Notes: generated by a model from the letters alone, not told the origin. Shown: positions 34,624-43,550, counted from the first letter of the stretch. The stretch: 64,000 nt of DNA from DASRHK01 sp963776465 (GCA_963776465.1 CAVZMV010000002.1:2418001-2482000); one strand, 5' to 3'. A program made the numbers and translations.

Positions 34624-35148
34624 CTAGCGAGCGGCTTTTCCGCCCCTGAGAACGCCGATCAGGAGGCCGGCGACGCTACCAAGCGCGACCAGCGGGTATT
34701 TGATGACGAGCCATGCAATGGCACCGATCAGGAGCAAGTCACGGGTTTGCTCCGGCCAGATCACGAATGCCAGCAGCGTGATGGGTGCTGTCGCAATCAG
34801 CCAGCTCATCAGCCCTTTCCAGGTGAAGGGACTGGGTCTGAAGAACGAGAGCCACGCTTCCCACCAAGGGCGACCGGCATAGCTGGCCGCGGAGGGCAGG
34901 ATCTTCAACCCGGTCGCCGAGGCCGGCGGCATGCGAAGGTCGTATGGCCCGTAATTTCCCCCGCGGACCGCCTCCAGAAGCTTGGGATCAACCTTGTCGG
35001 GCCAGATGTGCAGCTCACGCAGCTCCGGATGATCGGCTGGGGTCCAGACGTGCGCAATCACGGTCTGTCCGCAGTGTCCGGTGTTGACCGCTTCGATCAG
35101 CTTTTGAGCCTGGTGCTTGGCCAGGCGAAGTTCGATGGTGTTTCTCAT
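34624..35148 (-). CDS. Hypothetical membrane protein
   Basis: This 174-residue protein has a soluble N-terminal half (MRNTIELRLAKHQAQKLIEA...HVWTPADHPELRELHIWPDK) and two hydrophobic C-terminal segments at about 112-128 and 135-165, with a glycine-rich second one (LVALGSVAGLLIGVL). ATG 35148 is chosen because the residues upstream of it look non-coding. The function is unknown. Confidence 0.6.
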   Translation of the reverse strand: MRNTIELRLAKHQAQKLIEAVNTGHCGQTVIAHVWTPADHPELRELHIWPDKVDPKLLEAVRGGNYGPYDLRMPPASATGLKILPSAASYAGRPWWEAWLSFFRPSPFTWKGLMSWLIATAPITLLAFVIWPEQTRDLLLIGAIAWLVIKYPLVALGSVAGLLIGVLRGGKAAR

Positions 35149-35422
35149 GCGCCCCCCGACGCGCGAATCAGCATCATCATAGCGTTGCCGCGACTCGCAC
35201 GGCACGGGGAGATTGCCCTGTCCGAACGGACAGCATCGGCGTTGCGCAAGATCTGCAAGAGTCGTCACGAGCCGCGCTTGCGCCAGACCAAGCCCGCGAT
35301 CACTCGCCCCCTCGGGTGCTCGGCGTGCCTCTGGCGCAAGCCGGCCATGTCGTTACCACAATCGCCGCGCGCCAATCCAGTCTCCTTGACTCGAACACTA
35401 TTTCGCGCGGTAGTTTTCGCAT

Positions 35423-35638
35423 GTGTCGCCAGAATTCACGCAGCGTTGGAAATGCAGGGCCTGCGGCCATCTGAGCATTCGCACGGAGCGGCGCGGCAAG
35501 TACTCTGGTGCGTGGCACGTCGGCGAACTCCAGCGCCGCGGTAGGTGCAGCCGGTGTGGCGCCAAGGAGTGCGAGATAGAGGAGGTTCTGACGTCGCTGG
35601 TCGGAACCTGGCTTGATCGTAAGAAGGGCGACGGGTGA
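35423..35638 (+). CDS. Small zinc-ribbon-like protein
   Basis: This 71-residue protein starts at GTG 35423. It has two CxxC pairs, WKCRACGH and RCSRCGAKEC, about 30 residues apart, which could bind zinc, and a final helix EIEEVLTSLVGTWLDRKKG. No other family feature is seen and the ribosome site is weak, so it is tentative. Confidence 0.45.
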   Translation: MSPEFTQRWKCRACGHLSIRTERRGKYSGAWHVGELQRRGRCSRCGAKECEIEEVLTSLVGTWLDRKKGDG

Positions 35639-35704
35639 GCGCCTGTGAACTGATCTGACGTCGGCACGCTCCAAACTTTTGGTCATACAGAACCGGAGAT
35701 AGAG

Positions 35705-35839
35705 ATGGCGGCAGCAAAGAAGCGAGCGGGCAAGAAGTTCTTCCATGGCGACGACCTGACCAAGACGACAGCCGATCGCAAACGCAGGTCGAAAACCGAG
35801 TCGTGGGAGAAGAAAGGCAAGAAGGCAAAGAAGAAATAG
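35705..35839 (+). CDS. Small lysine-rich basic protein
   Basis: This 44-residue protein starts at ATG 35705, six bases after a GGAG site. It is highly basic: KKRAGKKFFHGDDLTKTT in the first half and a run of Lys at the end. Such a composition fits nucleic-acid-binding small proteins. I base it on the ribosome site and composition only. Confidence 0.5.
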   Translation: MAAAKKRAGKKFFHGDDLTKTTADRKRRSKTESWEKKGKKAKKK

Positions 35840-36192
35840 CGATGGCTTCAATGCAGGAGAGAAAACGCAAACCGCCTGTGCGCGTCGCGCAGCGAGCCCG
35901 TCGAGATGGCCGGCTATCCCCGCCTTGGGTACTCCCGCCTGCCGCGCATTACCGCGGCGACGGGGACGCGCCGGCAAGCTCGCCGCAAAAGCGGCATTGA
36001 GCCCCAGCGCGCGGCTTGAACTAACAAGACACGCGAAGAGACTTACCTTTAACCGCGGGCTTAACCGACGAGGCCACGCGGTTTGGGGTGGCGGGGGAGT
36101 AAGGACACCCCCTCGCTGCCCCCGTTTCTGAAGTCCCGACTTTAATGTCGGCGTAGCATTGCGTTCGGACACAGCCGATACGGGGGGCGACA
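35840..36192. other. Intergenic stretch with a decayed coding relic
   Basis: No gene is convincing here. On the minus strand, 36021-36130 encodes PATPNRVASSVKPAVKGK ending at a TAG. This matches the end of the relic near 24494 (PAAPNYAASSVKRAVKK), so both are pieces of one gene family. Confidence 0.4.
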
Positions 36193-37131
36193 ATGTCCAC
36201 TATTGCGAAGATGCGTTGCAAGCGACTGCTTGCGGTGCTGCTTGGCGTCCAGTGGCTTTTGCCAGCCGCGAGCATGGGGGCTCAGGAACAACTCTCGCGC
36301 GAACTCAACGAGCAGGTCGTCTCCATCCAGGTCACCGTCAGCGACCTGCATCGCGATCGGCGCACCGTGGCTATGCCGGTAACAATCTTCAGGCCAAACG
36401 GAAAGGGGCCATTTCCGATCGCGGTCGTGAGCCATGGCCGCTGGAGAGAGTACCGCTTCAACTCGTCAAACGGAGTACTGCGGAGCGACTCCCAAGTTAC
36501 CGGGCCCCAGCGATATCGGATGGAAGGGGTTGCTCGCTACCTTCTGCGCCATAACTTCATCGTGCTTGTCCCCACGCGGGTGGGTTATGGAGCAACTGCC
36601 GGGCATTTCGATCCGGAACTAACCGACTGCACGGGCGGCGTCATCCGGCCTGCCCTGGAAGCGTCGGGAGCCGAGGTCCTGGCTGCGGTTGAGTACGCGC
36701 GCACGTTGCCTGGTGCCGACCCGGATCGCGCCATCCTGCTCGGCCAGTCCGCAGGTGGCATGGCGACGGTTGTTGCGGCAGCGACCAACGCGCCGGGCCT
36801 GGTCGGGGCGATAAGTTTTGCTGGCGGGATCGATGGCCGCGGGAACAACCATGGCGTGCCTTGCAACGCCTCCGGCCTTCGGGACGCTTTCAAGGTCCTG
36901 GGGAAGGCTTCACGAACGCCGATGCTGTGGATTTACACCCAGAACGATCAGTTGTTCGGTCCGGAATATTCCCAGGCTTGGGCCAAGGCATACGCCAGCG
37001 GTGGCGCACCGCTCACGTTTCGCCTCCTGCCAGCGTTCGGCGAGGACGGGCATGGGCTTCTTGGCGCCGGGCAGGAAATCTGGGCTCCGATCGTGGACGA
37101 GTTCTTGCGCAAGATCATGGCAAGAAAGTGA
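36193..37131 (+). CDS. Exported alpha/beta hydrolase (dienelactone hydrolase-like)
   Basis: This 312-residue protein has an N-terminal signal peptide (hydrophobic 10-27) and a hydrolase domain with the nucleophile motif LLGQSAGGMATV near 183, an acid residue in YTQNDQLFG near 255 and a histidine in EDGHGLLG near 285. The large insert with Cys pairs (DCTGG, VPCNAS) may form a disulphide. ATG 36193 has a GGGGGG site just upstream; ATG 36211 is an alternative. The substrate is unknown. Confidence 0.82.
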   Translation: MSTIAKMRCKRLLAVLLGVQWLLPAASMGAQEQLSRELNEQVVSIQVTVSDLHRDRRTVAMPVTIFRPNGKGPFPIAVVSHGRWREYRFNSSNGVLRSDSQVTGPQRYRMEGVARYLLRHNFIVLVPTRVGYGATAGHFDPELTDCTGGVIRPALEASGAEVLAAVEYARTLPGADPDRAILLGQSAGGMATVVAAATNAPGLVGAISFAGGIDGRGNNHGVPCNASGLRDAFKVLGKASRTPMLWIYTQNDQLFGPEYSQAWAKAYASGGAPLTFRLLPAFGEDGHGLLGAGQEIWAPIVDEFLRKIMARK

Positions 37132-37159
37132 TGACCATCCACGCTGATCGGGCGGCGCA

Positions 37160-37444
37160 CTAGTGCATCGTTAAGCCTGTCACGGCGTCGACGGTGCCCT
37201 GCCGTTCAAGTTCGGAGACACAGACTGCCGCGGATTCCTGCTCGATAGGCCCTTGTAGCGACCAGTGCTCGATGCGATCTCCGTCGACTACGCAGATCGC
37301 AAGGCACCGAAGGTGCGCGCACCACCAGTGTTCCACCCTGGTTCCGTCGCCGGCCGTTGACGCAACCTTGGTCAGCAGCAGGTGGCAGCAGTCGTGGCAA
37401 AGGCGAGGTTGCTTGGGCTGCACGTCGGCCTCCGGTGAGCCCAC
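37160..37444 (-). CDS. Small cysteine-rich hypothetical protein
   Basis: A possible 94-residue protein starting at GTG 37444. It has a CHDCCHLLLTK segment, then WWCAHLRCLAICVVDGDRIE, with a pair of Cys/His clusters that could bind metal. No ribosome site is clear, so the start is uncertain. The convergent hydrolase gene ends 29 bp away. Confidence 0.4.
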   Translation of the reverse strand: MGSPEADVQPKQPRLCHDCCHLLLTKVASTAGDGTRVEHWWCAHLRCLAICVVDGDRIEHWSLQGPIEQESAAVCVSELERQGTVDAVTGLTMH

Positions 37445-37499
37445 AGTGTTGCAGGGATCTGCCGGCGTGCCACCTGACCGGATGGACAGGGCCCTAAGG

Positions 37500-38033
37500 T
37501 CAGTTGCTGGCGCCCAGCGGCTCGGCTTCCTGCCACAGCCGCTGCCATTCGTGTTCGTAGCGTTCGGCGATGCCGAGGACATCCCGCAGGTAGACGACGT
37601 TCTCTGCATTGTTGTGCGCGGCGGCATTGGTGTAGTTGAAACTGCCGGTCTGCACGGCCCTTCCGTCGATCACCATGAACTTGTTGTGCATGATTGCGTA
37701 GCGCGAGTTGATGCGCGTGGGCACACCCATGTTCGCAAGGAACTGGGCCCCGCTGTACCGCTGCTTCTTGCGCGGTGCGTTTGACTTGTCGAGCACGGCA
37801 CGGACCTCCACGCCGCGTTTGTGCGCTTCGACCAGGGCTTGTGCGATCGGCTTGCTGGTGAAGCTGTAGGCGGCAAGGTGAATGCTCTTCTTGCTCTCCC
37901 GAATAGCGTCCAGCACCACCTTCTCGGCGCTTATCGCCTGGCCCGCCGGCGAAAACCCGACGACGACATCGGTAGCGCCCGCCGAGGCATGGCCTGCGAT
38001 GCACAGGAGAATTGTGAGAGCAGCAATACGCAT
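37500..38033 (-). CDS. Exported phospholipase D-like nuclease (single HKD)
   Basis: This 177-residue protein has a signal peptide (residues 3-18) and one HKD motif: HNKFMVIDG with His116, Lys118 and Asp123, then GSFNYT at 130-135. With a single motif and this length it fits the Nuc-type periplasmic endonucleases that work as dimers. The strand start of the fold is VVLDAIRESKKSIHLAAYSFTS. DNA is the likely substrate. Confidence 0.88.
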   Translation of the reverse strand: MRIAALTILLCIAGHASAGATDVVVGFSPAGQAISAEKVVLDAIRESKKSIHLAAYSFTSKPIAQALVEAHKRGVEVRAVLDKSNAPRKKQRYSGAQFLANMGVPTRINSRYAIMHNKFMVIDGRAVQTGSFNYTNAAAHNNAENVVYLRDVLGIAERYEHEWQRLWQEAEPLGASN

Positions 38034-38076
38034 GATCTTTTCCTCGCGTGCGCGCTATTGATGGCGTCGCGTGCTT

Positions 38077-39990
38077 TTAGCGTGCTCGGAGTGTATCGGC
38101 CAAAGCCGCGACCAGGACGGCGGCCCTTGCCGGACGCTCGCATCGCACCTGCACCGCATGGCGCGCAAGGGCGTAGAACGATCCCACACCGGGGCGGGCT
38201 TCAAGGCAGGGCCGATAGTGATCTATCAGCTCAACGCCGAGCGCCCGGATCGCCTGATCCAGAAAGCTATCCTGGGATGACTGCTCCACCTCTTTCAGAC
38301 GCTGTTCGATGCAGTCGCGCTCCTCCTTCGAAAAAAGCCTGACCGGAATCTGTCGCGCATTTGCGGCCTGGACGAAGCGATCAATCGCGTCGTCTGTCCG
38401 TGACGAAGGAGGTGCGTTACCGACCTCCTTGGCCTGGCAAACCGTGAAGGACTGGTCGGGTGTGCCAATGTTTTCCACTCCTAGCTCGAGGGTGGCGATG
38501 CGCTGAGTGCCTGAGCGAATGCTCAGGATCACGCATTCGCCGCGTGCGCATTGGTCCAGGTACGACGCCACGCAGTGCTGCATCTGCCGGCCCTCTTCAT
38601 GCAGTTCTTTGCCGGAGGTCAGCGGATGGAACTCAAGATCTTGGAAGAGCACTGGGCCTTCGAATGGCGAGGGCCAGGACAAGACCTCGAGCGCATGCGT
38701 TCCCATACCCGTCTCGATGTGGGTCGAAACCTCCAGGTGCAGGCGATGCCAGATCCGCGACATGCGCAGCCAGTCAGCAATGGATCGCGTGCCCAGGAGT
38801 GACGTGATTCCCCCTGTGTACGGCCCGGGCAGCGTGTTCCCGATCAGACGACGAACGTCGTGAAGGAAACGCTCATAGTCGGCGAGGTCGGTGATGCCTG
38901 CGGGGCAGGAAAGCAGGCGGCGCAACGCGGCAAGGTCTGCCCCTTGCATTTGGTAGGTCAACGCATCGCGAAACGAGGCCAGGTCGTAGTCACCGCGCAT
39001 GAGGTGCCAGAGTGATCGGAACTCGGCATGGGTACGGGGCGCTGCGGCCGGTGGAATGATCGCGAGGTCGGACGCAAGATCGAATAGGTTGTCGGCGTAG
39101 TTGCCGAGCTGGTCCGCAGAGCGGCCGCGCAGCAAGCGCGCCATCCAGGGCTCGAGGCCCGTCGCTTGTGACAGCGCCAAGGCGGGAGAGTCGCCTGCGT
39201 CGATGGACCCAAGGACCGCTGATGCCCTCTGCTTGAGCTCGTCCATCGGCTTTCGGATGACCTTGGGCACTTCGGCCCGCAGTACTTCAGCGAAATCCGG
39301 TTTCATGAAGGAGTTGAGGATCGGAAAATACCGCACGGCCTGCAGGCGGTTGCGCAGCGCGCGTATCAGCTCTGCGGTAGGGCGTGCCGGGGCTCTTGAT
39401 GCGGAGTCGTTCTGGCGCACGGCATCCGGCAGGAAACGCTCGATGAGCTGTGCTTCCACCGTCGTTAGCTCATCGCTCAAGGGGGCGACGACAACATCGG
39501 ATAGTGCTGTGAGGAATCGACTGACGTGCGCGCGCCGCTGGCTGACCGTTTCCTTGTGGATGCGCGTCACCAGCCAGTTCACGTAGCAGGTGAGGCGCTG
39601 CAGACGATGCTTGTGCGGGATGCAGCGGCGCTTCAATGCATCCAGTTCCGGCGATGTGGCCCCGTATTGCCAGTCCTCGTCGGGCACGCCCCACTCGTCG
39701 AGGAAGCTCGCCAGAGGCGGAAGCTGTAGCCACTGACCCCGCACCAAGGCGGAGGGCTCCATGCGGAAGAGCTTCTCGTCGCGCGTACAGCCGTACGAGA
39801 AGTGACGAAGCGCGCCGGTCGACGGGATCAGAAGAACCCGCGCCACCACCTCGCTTACACCTGGCGAGATGACGAACAGGTTCGCCACCGTGCGGCAGAA
39901 GAAGCCCTGCAACACTTCGTCGACCTCCGCGATCAGCTCGGCGGCAAGGTCCGGTCCGCAAGTCTCCACTATCCACGGCCGTTGGCTCAT
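38077..39990 (-). CDS. PcfJ-like protein
   Basis: This 637-residue protein has a C-terminal PcfJ-like domain at about 450-540: KELHEEGRQMQHCVASYLDQ, followed by CVILSIRSG...IATLEL and CQAKEVGNAPP. The N-terminal 400 residues are helical without a known family. PcfJ proteins come from conjugative plasmids and their biochemical role is not established. ATG 39990 is used; a GTG at 40002 is in frame. An XRE-type regulator gene starts 491 bp upstream on the same strand. Confidence 0.7.
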   Translation of the reverse strand: MSQRPWIVETCGPDLAAELIAEVDEVLQGFFCRTVANLFVISPGVSEVVARVLLIPSTGALRHFSYGCTRDEKLFRMEPSALVRGQWLQLPPLASFLDEWGVPDEDWQYGATSPELDALKRRCIPHKHRLQRLTCYVNWLVTRIHKETVSQRRAHVSRFLTALSDVVVAPLSDELTTVEAQLIERFLPDAVRQNDSASRAPARPTAELIRALRNRLQAVRYFPILNSFMKPDFAEVLRAEVPKVIRKPMDELKQRASAVLGSIDAGDSPALALSQATGLEPWMARLLRGRSADQLGNYADNLFDLASDLAIIPPAAAPRTHAEFRSLWHLMRGDYDLASFRDALTYQMQGADLAALRRLLSCPAGITDLADYERFLHDVRRLIGNTLPGPYTGGITSLLGTRSIADWLRMSRIWHRLHLEVSTHIETGMGTHALEVLSWPSPFEGPVLFQDLEFHPLTSGKELHEEGRQMQHCVASYLDQCARGECVILSIRSGTQRIATLELGVENIGTPDQSFTVCQAKEVGNAPPSSRTDDAIDRFVQAANARQIPVRLFSKEERDCIEQRLKEVEQSSQDSFLDQAIRALGVELIDHYRPCLEARPGVGSFYALARHAVQVRCERPARAAVLVAALADTLRAR

Positions 39991-40025
39991 GGGACGAGCC
40001 ACACTGGCCGCCGCAGCGATCCGGC

Positions 40026-40481
40026 CTAGCGCTTCCTGGGCTTTGCCGCCGCCGTCCGGGCTTGTGCGAGCATGGCCTGGGCTTCCCGCTTGCCCAGCGC
40101 GCGCAGCTCGCCGATGCGGGCTACCTTGTCCGCCCGTGGCCGGCTCTTCTTGTTCTCCCAGCTGTAGACCGTCAGCGCGCTCACGCCGATGAGGGTGCCC
40201 AGATCGGTCGCGGAAAGACCGAGCCGCCGTCGCAGGGAGATGAGGCCCTTGGCGATGAATCGTGCCGGGGGCGCCTGGGTTGCAGGGGCTCGCGGAGCCA
40301 TCGCCTGGGATCGTCGAAGGGCCGAAACCTCGCGCTGCAGCGCGAGCAGCTGCCTGCGAAGGGTTGCGATGCTTCGCCGCTGCATGGCGGCTGCCGAGCG
40401 CAGCGGCGCAACCTGCCGGCGAACGGACTTGCCGGACAGGCGAACAATCTCATCCTTGAGAACCGCGGCGACGTTGGGCAT
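40026..40481 (-). CDS. XRE-family regulator with coiled-coil N-terminus
   Basis: This 151-residue protein has a basic N-terminal helix with coiled-coil pattern (about 15-60, LRRQLLALQREVSALRRSQ) and a C-terminal HTH domain LISLRRRLGLSATDLGTLIG, VSALTVYSWENKKSRPRAD near residues 80-118. The C-terminal tail is Ala/Lys-rich. It lies just upstream of the PcfJ-like gene on the same strand and probably controls it. Confidence 0.82.
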   Translation of the reverse strand: MPNVAAVLKDEIVRLSGKSVRRQVAPLRSAAAMQRRSIATLRRQLLALQREVSALRRSQAMAPRAPATQAPPARFIAKGLISLRRRLGLSATDLGTLIGVSALTVYSWENKKSRPRADKVARIGELRALGKREAQAMLAQARTAAAKPRKR

Positions 40482-40584
40482 CGAATCTCACGCGTTTAGG
40501 TCTAGATCGCATTATGCGCAGAGCGCTGCGACGCCAAATCGTCTAACCGGATGGACGGATACAACGGCAGCGCTGCGCGGTTGT

Positions 40585-41055
40585 TTAGTCCCCGAGCCGG
40601 CTGCGCAGATCAGCAAGGACAGCCGCGACGACCTTCTTTGGGTTTTCTGCGTAAAAGGGCCGCAACACCGAGGAGGACCCCGGAGAGTCGGCGCCGTCGG
40701 GCTCGATGCTGAGCGCGGGCTCCTCCGCGCCGTTTTCGGACAGCAAGTCCCCGAGCAATCGCAGGAGAATGTCGCAGTCCACATCGATGTAATTCTCTTG
40801 TTCGCGGTACTGGCTGCGCGCGTAATCCCAGATCTCCCGCAGCTCGGAGTCTTTCCACGGCGACTTCCGAAGGCCATTGGCCAAGCGCTTCTGAAGGCTT
40901 TCGCGCACCAGGTCACTGCAGGCCTCCAGAAGATCGCCCTGGCCGCCGAAGCATTCCAGGTTTGTGGCGTCAATGATGGTCACCAGATGCGGGCACTCGT
41001 TTTCAGAGTCGCAGAAGGGGCAGCAGACCGTCTCGCCAGTTTCTTCGTCGCGCAA
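40585..41055 (-). CDS. Hypothetical protein with N-terminal zinc-binding motif
   Basis: This 156-residue protein begins with a short CCPFCDSENECPH motif (residues 11-23), with Cys and His spaced as in a compact zinc ribbon. The rest is acidic and helical (DLVRESLQKRLANGLRKSPW...). It lies 15 bp after the DUF3293 gene and is probably co-transcribed with it. The function is unknown. Confidence 0.7.
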   Translation of the reverse strand: MRDEETGETVCCPFCDSENECPHLVTIIDATNLECFGGQGDLLEACSDLVRESLQKRLANGLRKSPWKDSELREIWDYARSQYREQENYIDVDCDILLRLLGDLLSENGAEEPALSIEPDGADSPGSSSVLRPFYAENPKKVVAAVLADLRSRLGD

Positions 41056-41070
41056 GTGAAGTCTCCTGTG

Positions 41071-41493
41071 CTACCGCAGAAGAACCAGAGCGGGTATCGC
41101 GTCGGCGCCCGCCCAGACGATCGCATTTTGTCGGTACTGCACACCGATCGCCGACGCATCCGCATGCGTCAGCCCCAAAACCAGGACGCTGGGCTCCGGA
41201 TCCCATTTCGAGTCGGCGCCGACGCCCAAACCGTCGAACCACTGCAGGCCTCTCCCGTCGAGCTCTCTAAGGAATCGCCGCTGCGCCGCCTCGTTCTGGG
41301 CCGGCGTCGAAGCCTGGCTGAACGGATTCCACGCGGTGATGAAGGCTGCCGACTCGGTGCCGCTCTTCCGAAACAACGCGAGCAGCTCGGGACTGTGACA
41401 GCCGATCGTGAGAGTGAAGGGCGGCTCAGCACGAACGCGATACTCCGTGCGCCGGTATTCGGCGACCAGCTGCGGATCGATCACACTACCCAT
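41071..41493 (-). CDS. DUF3293 family protein
   Basis: This 140-residue protein matches DUF3293: EYRRTEYRVRAEPPFTLTIG, then AAFITAWNPFSQASTPAQN, then SVLVLGLTHADASAIG and the end QNAIVWAGADAIPALVLLR. The function is unknown. ATG 41493 is chosen because the upstream codons in frame are rich in Arg and Pro and look like intergenic sequence. Confidence 0.85.
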   Translation of the reverse strand: MGSVIDPQLVAEYRRTEYRVRAEPPFTLTIGCHSPELLALFRKSGTESAAFITAWNPFSQASTPAQNEAAQRRFLRELDGRGLQWFDGLGVGADSKWDPEPSVLVLGLTHADASAIGVQYRQNAIVWAGADAIPALVLLR

Positions 41494-41598
41494 AGCCAAC
41501 GCTAAGTCCGGAGGCGCAACAGGGGCAGCGAGCCAGAATCGGCGGAGGCGTCCACTTAAGCGCAAATTGTGCTTCGGGACTCGCTGCTTACACTCGAA

Positions 41599-41617
41599 GT
41601 CCCGCAAAAGTCCCGCA
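41599..41617. repeat. Short direct repeat near tRNA-Met
   Basis: GTCCCGCA occurs at 41599-41606 and again at 41610-41617, with AAA between. Such a repeat lies at the end of some integrase genes, but no integrase is seen here. It is mentioned because tRNA-Met follows 72 bp further on. Confidence 0.3.
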
Positions 41618-41688
41618 CGGAAAAGTCAGGTGGTAAAAATGCGTTGAGCCACAACGCTGCAACCTGATGAACCTAAGCGGAGATTTGT

Positions 41689-41765
41689 TGGTGGTGATGG
41701 GCGGAATCGAACCGCCGACCTCAGCATTATGAGTGCCGCGCTCTAACCGTCTGAGCTACATCACC
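41689..41765 (-). tRNA. tRNA-Met (CAT)
   Basis: The 77-nt cloverleaf has acceptor GGTGATG/CATCACC, D-arm GCTCAGACGGTTAGAGC, anticodon stem CGGCA/TGCTG around CTCATAA (anticodon CAT) and T-arm GGCGG/CCGCC with loop TTCGATT, ending in CCA. A CAT anticodon could also mean tRNA-Ile2 or initiator; the D-arm and stem fit elongator Met best. Confidence 0.85.
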
Positions 41766-41812
41766 ACGCTTGAAACTTGCGGGCGCGCATTTTACCAGCG
41801 CCCCGATGAGAC

Positions 41813-42907
41813 CTACACGTTGAAGCGGAAGTGCATCACGTCGCCTTCCTGGACGATGTATTCCTTGCCTTCCAGCCGCAGCTTGCCGGCTTCCTTGGCG
41901 CCGCTCTCGCCGCGGTTCTTGATGTAGTCGTCGTAGGCGATGACTTCCGCGCGGATGAACCCGCGCTCGAAGTCGGTGTGGATGACGCCGGCGGCTTGGG
42001 GTCCGGTGGCGCCTTTCTTCACGGTCCAGGCGCGGACTTCCTGCACGCCGGCGGTGAAGTAGGTCTGCAGCCCGAGCAGCTTGTAGCCGGCGCGGATCAC
42101 GCGATTCAGGCCAGGCTCGGTCAGGCCCAGGTCCTGCAGGAAGGCGAGCTTGTCGGCATCGTCGAGCTGGGCGATCTCCGCCTCGATGGCGGCGCAGACG
42201 GCGACGAGCTCCGCGCCTTCCTTGGCCGCTTGCTCGCGCACCTTCGTCAGGAACTCGTTGCCGCTCTTGAGGCCGGCTTCGTCGACGTTGGCGACGTACA
42301 ACATCGGCTTCATCGTGATCAGGTTGTATTCGCGCAGCTGCGTCGTCTCTTCAGCGGTCAAGCGCAGCGAGCGCGCAGGATGACCCGCGTCCAGGTGCGC
42401 CTGCATGCGCTTGAGGAGCTCGTGCTTGGCGATGGCTTCCTTGGCGCCGGTCTTGGCGTTCTTGCCCGCGCGCTCGGCCGCCTTGGCGATGACGTCGAGG
42501 TCGGCAAGAGCGAGCTCGGTATTGATGATCTCGGCATCGCGGATCGGATCGACCTTCTCCATCACGTGGATGATGTCGTCGTCGACGAAGCAGCGAACGA
42601 CGTGCACGATGGCGTCGGTCTCGCGGATGTGCGAGAGGAAAGCGTTGCCCTTGCCCTTGCCCTCGCTTGCGCCCTCGACCAGGCCCGCGATGTCGACGAA
42701 CTCCACCGCTGCGCCGAGGATGCGCTGCGGCTTGACGATCTCCGCCAGCGCCTCGAGCCGCGCGTCGGGCACCGCGACCACGCCGACGTTGGGGTCGATC
42801 GTGCAGAACGGATAGTTCTCCGCCGCGATCTGCGCCTTGGTCAGCGCGTTGAAGAGGGTGGACTTGCCCACGTTGGGCAGGCCGACGATGCCGCACTTGA
42901 TGCCCAT
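41813..42907 (-). CDS. ychF: Redox-regulated ATPase/GTPase YchF
   Basis: This 364-residue protein is the universal Obg-family P-loop protein YchF: G1 GLPNVGKST (9-17), switch region IDPNVGVVAVPD, G3 DIAGL and the C-terminal TGS-like domain ending YIVQEGDVMHFRFNV. It binds ribosomes and hydrolyses ATP in preference to GTP. It follows pth by 6 bp on the same strand, a gene order common in gammaproteobacteria. Confidence 0.97.
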   Translation of the reverse strand: MGIKCGIVGLPNVGKSTLFNALTKAQIAAENYPFCTIDPNVGVVAVPDARLEALAEIVKPQRILGAAVEFVDIAGLVEGASEGKGKGNAFLSHIRETDAIVHVVRCFVDDDIIHVMEKVDPIRDAEIINTELALADLDVIAKAAERAGKNAKTGAKEAIAKHELLKRMQAHLDAGHPARSLRLTAEETTQLREYNLITMKPMLYVANVDEAGLKSGNEFLTKVREQAAKEGAELVAVCAAIEAEIAQLDDADKLAFLQDLGLTEPGLNRVIRAGYKLLGLQTYFTAGVQEVRAWTVKKGATGPQAAGVIHTDFERGFIRAEVIAYDDYIKNRGESGAKEAGKLRLEGKEYIVQEGDVMHFRFNV

Positions 42908-42913
42908 CGATCG

Positions 42914-43510
42914 CTACTCCGACTCGTCGTCCGCGGTTTTCACGTGCAGCCGGTTCATCGCCTTCTCCAGCCCGTCGCGGATCAGCACGGGCAGGACGTC
43001 GAGCGCGCGCTGGATCGCGTCGAACATGCGCTCTTCGTCGGTCGGATCCGGCCGCCCGAGCACGTGACCGAGCACGCGGTCCTTGCTGCCGGGATGGGCG
43101 ATGCCGATCCGCAGCCGCAGGTAGTTCTCGCCGATGTGCTCGTGCAGGCTGCGCAGGCCGTTGTGCCCGCCGTGCCCGCCGCCCTGCTTGAGGCGCGCGA
43201 CGCCTGCCGGCAGGTCGAGCTCGTCGTGCGCCACCAGGATCTCCTCCGGCGCGATCTTGTAGAAGCCGATGAGCTTGCTGACCGCCTCGCCGCTGCGGTT
43301 CATGAAGGTCATGGGCTTGAACAGGTAGACGTCGCTGCTGCCGATCGAGGACTTCACCGCCTCGCCCTGGAACTTGCTCTCGTTGCGGAAACGGGCCTCG
43401 CGCGCCATCGCCAGCGCGTCGACCAGCCAGAAGCCCGCGTTGTGGCGCGTGCGCTGGTGCTCCTGGCCGGGATTGCCCAGGCCGATGATGGCGCGAAGGG
43501 GATAGGACAT
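42914..43510 (-). CDS. pth: Peptidyl-tRNA hydrolase
   Basis: This 198-residue enzyme has the Pth active site: IIGLGNPGQEHQRTRHNAGF with catalytic His near residue 23, the FMNRSGEAV loop and GHGGHNGLRSL. It releases peptides from tRNA that drop off the ribosome. ATG 43510 gives the normal start MSYPLRAIIGLGNPG; a start four codons upstream would add MEPA. It lies between rplY and ychF on the same strand. Confidence 0.97.
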   Translation of the reverse strand: MSYPLRAIIGLGNPGQEHQRTRHNAGFWLVDALAMAREARFRNESKFQGEAVKSSIGSSDVYLFKPMTFMNRSGEAVSKLIGFYKIAPEEILVAHDELDLPAGVARLKQGGGHGGHNGLRSLHEHIGENYLRLRIGIAHPGSKDRVLGHVLGRPDPTDEERMFDAIQRALDVLPVLIRDGLEKAMNRLHVKTADDESE

Positions 43511-43520
43511 GGCTGGCTCC

Positions 43521-43550
43521 AAAAGAAGAACCCCCTCGGTGGAGGGGGTC
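43521..43550 (-). terminator. Rho-independent terminator after rplY
   Basis: ACCCCCTC (43530) and GAGGGGGT (43549) form a strong stem, followed on the minus strand by TTCTTCTTTT. It lies between the rplY stop and pth, so pth may also have its own promoter. Confidence 0.75.

Noticed and set aside
35803..36000. Open frame downstream of the lysine-rich gene
   Set aside because: Arg/Pro-rich product without ribosome site or family.
35300..36193. Minus-strand open frame over the intergenic region
   Set aside because: Covers the better-supported small genes on the other strand and has no recognisable domain.
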